The position numbers were made by a program, and so were the translations under genes. Shown here piece after piece: positions 34,278 through 42,771 of a DNA stretch of 64,000 bases. Location of the stretch: the NCBI RefSeq assembly GCF_004337365.2, contig NZ_CP044016.1:4135507-4199506 (forward strand), in the 5' to 3' direction. The stretch comes from Rhizosphaericola mali (GTDB taxonomy: Bacteria; Bacteroidota; Bacteroidia; Chitinophagales; Chitinophagaceae). The notes under the pieces are model-generated. The model saw only the letters and a list, made by a program, of their open reading frames with translations, made no database searches and was not told the DNA's origin. Position 1 is the first letter of the stretch, and each line of letters opens with the position of its first letter.

Positions 34278-34685
34278 ATGGCAAAAGGAAAACAGCAGGT
34301 AAGTGCGAAAGCCGCTGCGAAAAAAAGAGTTGTAAAAGTAGATACACACGGCGATGCGCACGTAACGGCTACTTTTAACAATATCATCATTGCATTGACT
34401 AACAAACAAGGTCAAGTTATTAGCTGGTCATCAGCTGGTAAAATGGGATTCAGAGGATCCAAAAAGAATACTCCATACGCTGCGCAAGTAGCTGCGCAAG
34501 ATGCTGCTAAAGTAGCTTTCGACGCAGGTCTTCGTAAAGTAGACGTGTATGTAAAAGGACCAGGTGCAGGTAGAGAAGGTGCTATCCGTTCTTTATCTCA
34601 AAGTGGTATCGAAGTAGCTATCATTAAAGATATTACTCCATTACCTCACAACGGTTGTCGTCCTCCTAAAAAGAGAAGAGTTTAA
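34278..34685 (+). CDS. rpsK: 30S ribosomal protein S11
   Basis: The 135-residue protein contains [56 protein letters not shown] and the C-terminal [16 protein letters not shown], the S11 signature. It binds 16S rRNA at the platform. Confidence 0.98.
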   Translation: MAKGKQQVSAKAAAKKRVVKVDTHGDAHVTATFNNIIIALTNKQGQVISWSSAGKMGFRGSKKNTPYAAQVAAQDAAKVAFDAGLRKVDVYVKGPGAGREGAIRSLSQSGIEVAIIKDITPLPHNGCRPPKKRRV

Positions 34686-34699
34686 TCTATATAATTTTG

Positions 34700-34779
34700 A
34701 GCAAAGGGCTTGTTCCTTTGCTTCATCTATTTTAATAAAGGGTAGCTTATTCATTTTTGATTTTTATCGATAAGCCACC
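34700..34779 (+). repeat. Two hairpins in the rpsK-rpsD junction
   Basis: AGCAAAGG/CCTTTGCT forms an 8-bp stem at 34700-34722. A second 10-bp stem with one mismatch lies at 34741-34750 and 34770-34779, 25 bp upstream of rpsD. The second could be an S4-binding leader; that is inference. Confidence 0.55.
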
Positions 34780-34803
34780 GACACTAAAAAATCATATAAT
34801 ATT

Positions 34804-35409
34804 ATGGCACGTTACACAGGTCCTAAGACCAAAATCGATCGTATCTTCGGAGAACCTATTCTTGGTAATGGTAAATATTTGGGTAAAAATCCAAATCCTC
34901 CAGGACAACATGGCGCTAACCGCAAAAGAAAACAATTAGGTGAATATGCTTTGCAGTTGAAAGAAAAACAAAAAGCAAAATATACTTATGGTGTTTTAGA
35001 ACGTCAATTCCGTTCTACATTTGATGAAGCTTCTCGCCGTAAAGGTGTTACAGGTGACAACTTGATCCAATTATTGGAAGCTCGTTTGGATAATACAGTT
35101 TACCGTTTAGGTATCGTATCATCTCGTCCTGCTGCTCGTCAATTAGTAAGCCACAAACACATCACTGTTAATGGTGAAGTTGTAAACATTCCTTCTTTCA
35201 GATTGAAAGCTGGTGATATCATTGGTTTGAAACCAAAAAGTGATGACAACAGTGCTGTAACTAGCATGATCAAAGGAAAAAATCCTAAAATCAACTGGTT
35301 AGATTGGAATGAAACTGAAAAGAAAGGAACATTTATCGCTTACCCAGAAAGAGAAAATGTACCAGAAAACATTAAAGTACAACTTATCGTTGAGTTGTAT
35401 TCTAAATAA
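34804..35409 (+). CDS. rpsD: 30S ribosomal protein S4
   Basis: The 201-residue protein starts ARYTGPKTKIDRIFGEPILG and carries the S4 RNA-binding domain at about residues 90-155 (RLDNTVYRLGIVSSRPAARQLVSHKHITVNG). The N-terminal zinc-binding cysteines of some S4 proteins are absent. S4 is the usual autoregulator of this operon. Confidence 0.98.
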   Translation: MARYTGPKTKIDRIFGEPILGNGKYLGKNPNPPGQHGANRKRKQLGEYALQLKEKQKAKYTYGVLERQFRSTFDEASRRKGVTGDNLIQLLEARLDNTVYRLGIVSSRPAARQLVSHKHITVNGEVVNIPSFRLKAGDIIGLKPKSDDNSAVTSMIKGKNPKINWLDWNETEKKGTFIAYPERENVPENIKVQLIVELYSK

Positions 35410-35417
35410 ACCTTACT

Positions 35418-35443
35418 AATTCCCGGATTCATTTTCGGGAATT
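35418..35443 (+). repeat. Hairpin in the rpsD-rpoA junction
   Basis: AATTCCCG at 35418-35425 pairs with CGGGAATT at 35436-35443; a T-rich stretch starts a few bases later. It may act as a weak terminator or processing site ahead of rpoA. Confidence 0.6.
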
Positions 35444-35511
35444 ATTTCGTTCTTTTTCGTCAATTCATCCTTTTTGAAATAAAAGGTAAAATATAAAAAA
35501 CAAGTTTTAAC

Positions 35512-36510
35512 ATGGCCATATTAAGCTTTCAGAAGCCAGACAAAATCATTCTGCAAAAAGCAACAGATTTTGAAGGACAGTTTGAGTTCAGACCATTAGA
35601 GCCAGGCTTTGGCCTTACCGTAGGTAATGCATTACGTCGCGTATTGCTAAGCTCATTGGAAGGGTATGCTATTACAGGTGTTAAGATTGAAGGTGTAGAT
35701 CATGAATTCGCAACAATTCATGGTGTTACGGAAGATATGACTGAAATGATCTTGAATTTTAAACAAGTTCGTTTTAAGAAAATCACCGAACAAGAAGTAA
35801 CTTCTGAAAAAGTAGTTCTTTCTTTAAAAAATAAAACTGCATTCACTGCAGGAGATTTAGGCGAAGCTACTGCTAGCTTTGAAGTAATGAATCCTGATTT
35901 GGTTATTTGTACAATGGATGTATCTGCTAAAATCGATATCGAATTAACTATCGGTAAAGGTCGTGGATATGTACCAGCTGACGAAAATGTGGTTGAAGAT
36001 GCTCCATTTGGTTACATCGCGATCGACTCTATCTATACTCCTATCAAAAATGTAAAATTTTCGGTAGAAAACTATCGTGTAGAACAACGTACTGACTATG
36101 AAAAATTGTTGTTAGATGTTGTTACTGACGGTACTATACATCCTGAAGAAGCAGTGAAACAAGCATCTCGTATTATGATCCAACACTTGATGATCATTAC
36201 AGATGAAAATATCACTTTCGATAATAAGGAAGATAAAAAAGAAGATGTAGTTGACGAACAAGTATTGCAATTACGTAAAGTATTGAAAACTCCATTGGAG
36301 GATTTAGATCTTTCTGTAAGAGCATTCAACTGTTTGAAAGCTGCAAAAATTAACTCATTGAGTGAATTAGTTCAATACGAACAAGAAGATTTGATGAAGT
36401 TCAGAAACTTCGGTCAAAAATCTTTGAACGAAATTGAGCAAGTTCTTCACGACAGAGGTCTACATTTCGGTATGGACTTAGCTCGTCTAGGAGTTGATGA
36501 TATTGATTAA
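35512..36510 (+). CDS. rpoA: DNA-directed RNA polymerase subunit alpha
   Basis: The 332-residue protein has the N-terminal dimerisation domain (about 1-230; FEFRPLEPGFGLTVGNALRRVLLSSLEGYAI), an acidic linker (EDKKEDVVDEQ), and the C-terminal domain from about 255 (LDLSVRAFNCLKAAKINSLSELVQYEQEDLMKFRNFGQKSLNEIE). The last part contacts UP elements and activators. Confidence 0.98.
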   Translation: MAILSFQKPDKIILQKATDFEGQFEFRPLEPGFGLTVGNALRRVLLSSLEGYAITGVKIEGVDHEFATIHGVTEDMTEMILNFKQVRFKKITEQEVTSEKVVLSLKNKTAFTAGDLGEATASFEVMNPDLVICTMDVSAKIDIELTIGKGRGYVPADENVVEDAPFGYIAIDSIYTPIKNVKFSVENYRVEQRTDYEKLLLDVVTDGTIHPEEAVKQASRIMIQHLMIITDENITFDNKEDKKEDVVDEQVLQLRKVLKTPLEDLDLSVRAFNCLKAAKINSLSELVQYEQEDLMKFRNFGQKSLNEIEQVLHDRGLHFGMDLARLGVDDID

Positions 36511-36525
36511 TATTTTTATTCATAT

Positions 36526-36556
36526 GATGCTGTAATTCCTGGCACGGTACAGTATC
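36526..36556 (+). repeat. Hairpin in the rpoA-rplQ junction
   Basis: GATGCTGTA at 36526-36534 pairs with TACAGTATC at 36548-36556 with one G-T wobble, 14 bp before rplQ. There is no T-run. Confidence 0.5.
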
Positions 36557-36570
36557 TTAAAATTTAAGCC

Positions 36571-37146
36571 ATGCGTCACGGAGATAAAATCAACAATCTT
36601 GGCCGTACTAAAGCTCACAGAGAAGCTTTATTAGCTAATTTAGCTAGCCAATTGATCACCAAAAAACGTATCGTAACTACTTTAGCTAAAGCAAAAGCAT
36701 TACGTAAATACGTTGAACCATTGATCACAAAGACTAAAAAGAATGATAGCGTAAATGCAATCAGTCACAATCACCGTCTTGTATTTAGTTATTTGAAAGA
36801 CAAATTAGCTGTTAAAGAATTATTTACAGTTGTAGGTCCAAAAATCGCTACTCGTCCCGGTGGATATACTCGTATTATCAAATTAGGTATTCGTGTAGGT
36901 GATAACGCAGAAACTGCAATGATCGAATTAGTTGATTTCAATGAAATTTACGGTAATTCTATCGCTACATCTTCTGATGATTCAGCTAAGAAAACACGTC
37001 GTAGCCGTCGTAGTACTAAATCTACTAAAGATGAAACTACAGCAGCTGCTGATGCAAATGAAATCTCTGATGCTACAGTAGTAGAAGAATCTGCTCCAGT
37101 AGAAGAGAAAAAAGCGGAAGAAACAAAAGAAGAAGGTGCGGAATAG
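36571..37146 (+). CDS. rplQ: 50S ribosomal protein L17 with acidic C-terminal extension
   Basis: The first ~120 residues are L17 proper ([58 protein letters not shown]). About 65 extra residues follow, first basic ([14 protein letters not shown]), then acidic and Ala/Glu-rich ([15 protein letters not shown]). Extended L17 is seen in this phylum. It is the last gene of the operon. Confidence 0.97.
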   Translation: MRHGDKINNLGRTKAHREALLANLASQLITKKRIVTTLAKAKALRKYVEPLITKTKKNDSVNAISHNHRLVFSYLKDKLAVKELFTVVGPKIATRPGGYTRIIKLGIRVGDNAETAMIELVDFNEIYGNSIATSSDDSAKKTRRSRRSTKSTKDETTAAADANEISDATVVEESAPVEEKKAEETKEEGAE

Positions 37147-37166
37147 TATCTAAATAACTTCGTAAG

Positions 37167-37197
37167 AAAAGGGAAACTCATTGAGCTTCCCTTTTTT
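37167..37197. terminator. Terminator after rplQ
   Basis: AAAAGGGAA at 37167-37175 pairs with TTCCCTTTT at 37187-37195, with an inner CTC/GAG stem and a T-run to 37197. The A-run on the other side lets it serve the convergent GLPGLI gene as well. Confidence 0.85.
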
Positions 37198-37201
37198 AAT
37201 G

Positions 37202-37975
37202 CTATAGTTGTAGATTTTTTAAGATAAGATTTCTTGCCGTATTACCTCGATTTTTTAATGGATCCATTAAATCTGCGACCATTTCCTTAGTCGTAAATAT
37301 TTTTCCCTTTTGTGGGTATTTTAAATCTTCTTTACTGGGTGTAAGCACAGTTATCTTGGTTGCAAACCAACTTATGTGATCGTAAGGTAATGCCACCCCT
37401 AGAATCATTCCTGGAAGCCCATTAAATATTTCTGGTCCGCCTTGTGTTGGAATTTGGTCTGTGTAAAATGCAACTACATAAATTGAGTCCATAATTAATG
37501 CATTGGCTCTTTTGCAAATAATACCCGCAATTTCTTTGGTTTCTGAAGTAAGTTTCCATTTTATATTTTGAATGGAATCTTTTAATAGATAACCATTTTC
37601 AAATAAATGAGCATTTCTTATTTGTTGCTTATTTTGCAGATCCATGTAAACTGTATTTTCTACGTTGGCACTTATGAAATATGGTGTTGCATCTTTATTA
37701 ATAATATCTGGGTCAGACATATAGTTGGTTATATTTTTGTCGAAATATAAAATCCAATTGGTAGTTGCAAAATGATTTTCTGGCTTTTTGTATCTGTCTA
37801 GATAATCTTCTACCCAATTGCCTTGCTCATCTTTCAATAACATTGATAGGCAATAATAAACATTATCTTTTCGCTCAAAATTTATCTTACCCGAAGTTAA
37901 AAAAGTTGCTTTTTGAGCATTGAGGTTTAAGCAGAATAGAAATATAAGTATAAAGAGTCCTACTATATTTTTCAT
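37202..37975 (-). CDS. GLPGLI family protein
   Basis: The 257-residue exported protein (signal KNIVGLFILIFLFCLNLNA) contains the family-naming motif in GPEIFNGLPGMILGVALP, and WKLTSETKEIAGIICKRA before it. GLPGLI proteins are Bacteroidota-specific and regularly encoded next to TonB-dependent receptor-like proteins, as here (5 bp downstream of the 932-residue barrel). The function is unknown. Confidence 0.92.
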   Translation of the reverse strand: MKNIVGLFILIFLFCLNLNAQKATFLTSGKINFERKDNVYYCLSMLLKDEQGNWVEDYLDRYKKPENHFATTNWILYFDKNITNYMSDPDIINKDATPYFISANVENTVYMDLQNKQQIRNAHLFENGYLLKDSIQNIKWKLTSETKEIAGIICKRANALIMDSIYVVAFYTDQIPTQGGPEIFNGLPGMILGVALPYDHISWFATKITVLTPSKEDLKYPQKGKIFTTKEMVADLMDPLKNRGNTARNLILKNLQL

Positions 37976-37980
37976 AAAAT

Positions 37981-40779
37981 TTATTTAGAATTAGTTATTG
38001 AACCAGTAAAATTCCATGTAAGTGATAGTAAAAAGTATCGTCTAATCGTCGCATTAATACTTTGAGAAATGGTGTTATTGTTTTGAGAACGTTGAATTCC
38101 CTTATTTTGATTCAAGATATCAAATCCATAAAGCTTTAATAGAAGATTCTGTTTTTTGAAAAATTTCTTACCAATCCATCCATTTAATAATGCAAGGCTT
38201 GTTTGAGGTAGTGTGGCCGTTTTTTCTTTCCATTGGTATTCAAGATCTGAGTGGATTTGAAAGTTTAATGGCAGATAAACGTCGAGTTCTGGATTGAGTG
38301 ATAAACCCCAATATTTGCTATTACTTGAGCTTTGGATACTAAATGAGTTCGTTGTATAATTAGGACCTACACGTAAACTAGCATCAAATAAACTATCTAC
38401 AGATTTAGAAACGTTCATATATAACGTATAATTGGCACTTTTAGAAACGTTTTGTACGTTATTAGTGAAATTGATACTCCTAGTGAAATAAGTGCTAGGG
38501 CTGAATCCATATCTGAGGTTTTTAAATTTTTTGGATTTTAAATATACCCCAGTGTAAAAGTTTAAATTATAATTGCCATTAACGTTAATATATTGATATG
38601 TATTTTTTCCAGAAGTATCCGTGTAAGTATTTGTTGTTATTTGATTTTTAGTATTGCCATAATTCATATAAAAATAGAAATCTCTATCAGTAAGCATTTT
38701 ATAATCGGAATAATTTACGGTGTAATTATTACGAAAAGATGGTTTCAAATTTGCATTTCCAACGAATAAATTTAAAGGGTCATTGTTTGTTGTTATTGGC
38801 TGTATCTGGTCTAGGGTTGGTTGATTAGTTGTACCGTTATATCTTATAGAGAGTCGTTTCTGTGTTGTAAATGAATAATTTAAATTCGCACTGGGATTCC
38901 AATTGATAAAATTTCTTTTTCGATCAATATTGTTAAAAAGGTTTTTTTGATCCATTGAAATGCCAAGAACATTTGTTCCAAGATTAAATTGAACTTTCTT
39001 CTTTTTGTAATTGAAAAATATACCACCTTTATTCACAAATTGATCATAGGAATATCGATTGCTATAAGTGCTATCTAATACATCATATACTAAAGCATCA
39101 TTTCCTTGATTGTAGGAAAGCTTGTCAGAATGACTATTATTTATGGTTATTCCATAATTAAAAACTAAGCTTGAAAATTTTGATAATGGCTCCGAGTAAA
39201 TCGCTTTGGCATTTAATGCGTAAGCATTTGTATTTACTGTCTTGTATTGGTTAACATCTATGGTACTATCTAATTCATCTAAATTGTTGTAAAATTCATT
39301 GTGTGATTTAACATAGCCAGTACTTAAATTTTTATTATAAGCATAATCTAAGGCAATACTAAGAGTCCTACCCACTTTACTAAATTTGTGCTTGAATAAT
39401 CCACCTACATCAAATTTGTTGTTATCGCCAATAAGAGTATTGATATTTTGACCCATATTTAATTTTGTTAAGTCTTCTCTTTGGGTTAAGGTATTCGTAC
39501 TAGAAAAGGTATTGATATGCTTAAATGTACCAGAGCTGATAATATTGAAACTATTAGATGTATCAATGTCCCAATTTAATTTAGCATCTACTTTATTTCT
39601 TAATGATTTATTTTCTGTATTTACTTGTGTTGTAGAGTAATTTATTGTGGTAGGCAGATTGTTTTGAACCTTCGACGTGGAAAGACCTGCGACGCTTAAT
39701 TTACTCATTTTATAATTAGAATTAAGTCCAACTTTATTGTCATTCCATTTATTTGAATAATGAGCACCTGCTGTTTGAGCAAGAGGAATCCCGTTGCCTT
39801 CGTATTGCCCATTCCAAGAATCGTCATCCATTCCAAAATAAGTAATAACATTCCCGTCCTCACTAATAACGGAATTGCCATTTCCTCCTCCATATTGATC
39901 TGCATCATCCCATGAAAGACCTACTCGTCCTGTATTGCTCGCTGTTCCATACACCGCGATTTTTTCCTTCCCTTTGAATTTATTGAACATCCCTTGATTT
40001 TCATGTGATCCTCGTGTGCCACCGCCCAAAGACAGCTTACCAAAATAGCCATTTTTTTTATCCTCCTTAAGTTTGATATTTACTGTTTTGTCTTTTACTC
40101 CATCATCAATACCTGTAAAAGCTGCTTGATCGCTCGACTTATCATACAATTGTACCTTATCCACCATATCGGCTCGGAGATTTTGTGTTACTAGTGTTGG
40201 GTCGTCACCGAAAAATTCTTCACCATCAACTAAGACTTTTTTTACAGCTTGTCCATTGGCTGTTATTTTTCCATTTTTATCAATTTGGAACCCTGGCATT
40301 TTTTTCAATAAATCTTCTACAGAAGCATTTGCTTGTACACGAAAGCTATCTGCGATGAATTCGGTTGTATCGCCTTTCAATTTCATCCCACTTACTTTCT
40401 GTCTTACTGTTACGTCATCTAAAAGTCTGGATTTTGGAAAAAGGTCAATCGAACCGAGTTCAATATTTTTTCCTTCCGGATGTATAGATTGGTAGAAGTC
40501 AACATAGTTGGGGTAAGAAACAAGTATGAATTGAGATAACGTATCATTCAAAGGAAGATGAAAAATGCCATTTTCATCAGATCGAGTACTCGCAAGTATG
40601 ATGGAGTCTTTTGATGAAAGAAGCACGATGGATGCATTTTGCATGTTACCAATCACAATACTGTCATTAATCTGACCCGTAATAGTTTTTTGGCTATACA
40701 AAAAATTCACTATACAAATGAATGTAAAAGTGATAGATAGTTTTTTCTTGATGTTAGTCCCAGGGTGTCGGTAAGGCAT
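37981..40779 (-). CDS. TonB-dependent receptor-like outer-membrane beta-barrel protein
   Basis: The 932-residue protein has a signal peptide and then a carboxypeptidase-regulatory-like domain (residues ~30-115, KTITGQINDSIVIGNMQNASIVLLS). A plug domain follows at about 125-230 (VEDLLKKMPGFQIDKNGKITANGQAVKKVLVDGEEFFGDDPTLVTQNL), then a large barrel ending in LLSLTWNF. It belongs to the outer-membrane beta-barrel family tied to GLPGLI proteins. The cargo is not known. The AT-rich leader shows no TAnnTTTG box. Confidence 0.9.
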   Translation of the reverse strand: MPYRHPGTNIKKKLSITFTFICIVNFLYSQKTITGQINDSIVIGNMQNASIVLLSSKDSIILASTRSDENGIFHLPLNDTLSQFILVSYPNYVDFYQSIHPEGKNIELGSIDLFPKSRLLDDVTVRQKVSGMKLKGDTTEFIADSFRVQANASVEDLLKKMPGFQIDKNGKITANGQAVKKVLVDGEEFFGDDPTLVTQNLRADMVDKVQLYDKSSDQAAFTGIDDGVKDKTVNIKLKEDKKNGYFGKLSLGGGTRGSHENQGMFNKFKGKEKIAVYGTASNTGRVGLSWDDADQYGGGNGNSVISEDGNVITYFGMDDDSWNGQYEGNGIPLAQTAGAHYSNKWNDNKVGLNSNYKMSKLSVAGLSTSKVQNNLPTTINYSTTQVNTENKSLRNKVDAKLNWDIDTSNSFNIISSGTFKHINTFSSTNTLTQREDLTKLNMGQNINTLIGDNNKFDVGGLFKHKFSKVGRTLSIALDYAYNKNLSTGYVKSHNEFYNNLDELDSTIDVNQYKTVNTNAYALNAKAIYSEPLSKFSSLVFNYGITINNSHSDKLSYNQGNDALVYDVLDSTYSNRYSYDQFVNKGGIFFNYKKKKVQFNLGTNVLGISMDQKNLFNNIDRKRNFINWNPSANLNYSFTTQKRLSIRYNGTTNQPTLDQIQPITTNNDPLNLFVGNANLKPSFRNNYTVNYSDYKMLTDRDFYFYMNYGNTKNQITTNTYTDTSGKNTYQYINVNGNYNLNFYTGVYLKSKKFKNLRYGFSPSTYFTRSINFTNNVQNVSKSANYTLYMNVSKSVDSLFDASLRVGPNYTTNSFSIQSSSNSKYWGLSLNPELDVYLPLNFQIHSDLEYQWKEKTATLPQTSLALLNGWIGKKFFKKQNLLLKLYGFDILNQNKGIQRSQNNNTISQSINATIRRYFLLSLTWNFTGSITNSK

Positions 40780-40817
40780 CTTAGTTCAATTAGGTAGATT
40801 GAAACTAAGTGATAATG

Positions 40818-40848
40818 CTAATAAAATATCTAGAAACTATTTTATTAG
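40818..40848. repeat. Perfect 10-bp AT-rich inverted repeat
   Basis: CTAATAAAAT at 40818-40827 is the reverse complement of ATTTTATTAG at 40839-40848, with an 11-nt spacer. It lies between the barrel gene start and the ABC exporter stop. It may be a terminator without T-run or an operator. Confidence 0.6.
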
Positions 40849-40875
40849 TTAAAGTTTAACATATCTAAATTAAAC

Positions 40876-42657
40876 TTATGCTTTGTTTACTAATTCTTCT
40901 ATATATCTTTCCCCGATTTGTTGACGCCACATCGCATAATATAAACCTTTCATGTCCAGTAGTTCTATATGAGAACCTTGTTCAACAATTTGACCTTTTT
41001 CTAATACATAGATGCAATCTGCATACATAATGGTAGATAGGCGATGCGCAATCATCACGGTAATGTTTTCTCTTTTACTAGAAATATCTCGAATCGTATG
41101 TGAAATTTCTTCTTCTGTGATAGAATCTAAGGCCGACGTCGCTTCGTCAAATATCATTAATCGAGGTTGACGTAAAAGTGCGCGGGCAATACTTAAACGT
41201 TGTCTTTCTCCTCCAGAAAGTTTCAAACCACTCTCTCCAATGACTGTTTCTAACCCGTTTTCTGCTCTAGAAAGGATGGATTGGCATGCAGCTTTAACCA
41301 AAACTTCTTGAATCATATCATCTGTTGCAGATGGATTAACAAACAATAAATTTTCTTTAATTGTGCCAGAAAATAACTGGGTATCTTGTGTTACGAAGCC
41401 TATTTGATGACGCAAATCATCAAAATCGATAATATCGTCCGCAAAACCATTATAGCGTATATGTCCTTCATTAGGGTGATATAGACCAACCAATAATTTA
41501 ACTAAAGTAGTCTTACCCGCACCAGACGGACCAACAAATGCAATAGTTTCCCCTTTTTTTACTTCAAACGAAATTTCATTTATCGCGGATTGATTGGCCG
41601 ATTGATGTTGAAATTTTACTTTTTCAAATTTCATCACATCAATGTCTCCTATTGCTGGAGGGTTGCTAGGTCTTTCCTCGATCTTATGACTGTATAATTC
41701 GGATAAATTATTCAACGAGGCTTCCGCTTCGCGATACGACATGATAATATTCCCAAGTTCTTGCAATGGTCCAAATATGAAGAAGGAATAAAATTGCATC
41801 ATCATCATTTGTCCCACTGTAATCTGATTTCTAAATACAAAAAACAATAAGGCAAACATGATACATTGCTGTAGAAAATTGACAAAAGTTCCTTGCACAA
41901 AACTGACAGAACGAATGCTTTTGACTTTTTTCAATTCAAGTTGTAGAATTTTTAAAGTTGTGGAATTGAGTCTTCTTATTTCTTGTTGAGTTAACCCTAG
42001 ACTTTTTACTAATTCTATATTTCTCAATGATTCTGTGGTGGAACCAGCAAGTGCGTTGGTTTCTCTCACTATGCTCTTTTGGATAAATTTTACTTTTCTA
42101 CTTAGTACGCTTGTTAACCAAGCTAATATAATAGCACCTACTAAATAAATAAATGGAAGCATGGGGCTCAGACGGTAGGCAACGATGACGACAAACACGA
42201 TTCCTACCAATGTTGCAAATAATACATTGATAAAACTAGTGATAAATTTTTCGCAATCGGCACGTACTTTTAATAAAATTGATAATGTTTCGCCACTTCT
42301 TTGATCTTCAAAATCTTGATAGGGCAATCTCAACGCGTGTTGTAAGCCATCCGTATAAAGTTTGGCACCAAATTTTTGAATGATAACATTGACTACATAA
42401 TCTTGAAACGCTTTGGCTATTCTTGATACCATAGCAACACCAATAATCATAAATAATCCTTTGGTAATGCCTTGATAAAATTCATTATCCAAATGATTAT
42501 TTCGGAAATGAGCAGCCTTATTTGCATAAGGATCAATCAATAAATTACCAAGAATATAAGGATTGAGTAAGGAGAAGACTTGATTAATCGCTGCCAGAAT
42601 CAGAGCAAAGAAAATCAACCATTTATGTTTACTTAAATATTGGAATAATAGCTTCAT
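40876..42657 (-). CDS. ABC exporter, fused permease and ATPase (MsbA/lipid-exporter type)
   Basis: The 593-residue half-transporter has six membrane helices in the first ~320 residues and an ATPase domain after about 345. Walker A GPSGAGKTT, signature LSGGERQR, Walker B LMIFDEATSALD and the H-loop IAHRLST are intact. The closest type is lipid or drug exporters such as MsbA. The start at 42657 (MKLLFQYLSKHK) is chosen because a promoter box overlaps the longer frame. Confidence 0.93.
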   Translation of the reverse strand: MKLLFQYLSKHKWLIFFALILAAINQVFSLLNPYILGNLLIDPYANKAAHFRNNHLDNEFYQGITKGLFMIIGVAMVSRIAKAFQDYVVNVIIQKFGAKLYTDGLQHALRLPYQDFEDQRSGETLSILLKVRADCEKFITSFINVLFATLVGIVFVVIVAYRLSPMLPFIYLVGAIILAWLTSVLSRKVKFIQKSIVRETNALAGSTTESLRNIELVKSLGLTQQEIRRLNSTTLKILQLELKKVKSIRSVSFVQGTFVNFLQQCIMFALLFFVFRNQITVGQMMMMQFYSFFIFGPLQELGNIIMSYREAEASLNNLSELYSHKIEERPSNPPAIGDIDVMKFEKVKFQHQSANQSAINEISFEVKKGETIAFVGPSGAGKTTLVKLLVGLYHPNEGHIRYNGFADDIIDFDDLRHQIGFVTQDTQLFSGTIKENLLFVNPSATDDMIQEVLVKAACQSILSRAENGLETVIGESGLKLSGGERQRLSIARALLRQPRLMIFDEATSALDSITEEEISHTIRDISSKRENITVMIAHRLSTIMYADCIYVLEKGQIVEQGSHIELLDMKGLYYAMWRQQIGERYIEELVNKA

Positions 42658-42678
42658 ACATTTCAAAAATAGAAGTGG

Positions 42679-42686
42679 CAAAGTTA
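42679..42686 (-). promoter_or_regulatory. Bacteroidota -7 box for the ABC exporter
   Basis: On the minus strand the bases read TAACTTTG, a TAnnTTTG match, 21 bp upstream of the chosen ATG. Confidence 0.6.
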
Positions 42687-42716
42687 CGTATAATTATAGC
42701 AGGTTGTATATAAACG

Positions 42717-42743
42717 AAAAGGAATAGGCAAGTAGCCTATTCC
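42717..42743 (-). terminator. Probable terminator of the beta-helix lipoprotein gene
   Basis: An 8-bp stem (GGAATAGG at 42721-42728 with CCTATTCC at 42736-42743) is followed on the minus strand by only four T. Confidence 0.6.
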
Positions 42744-42771
42744 TATATATAAAAAACGAAAAATGAAAAAC

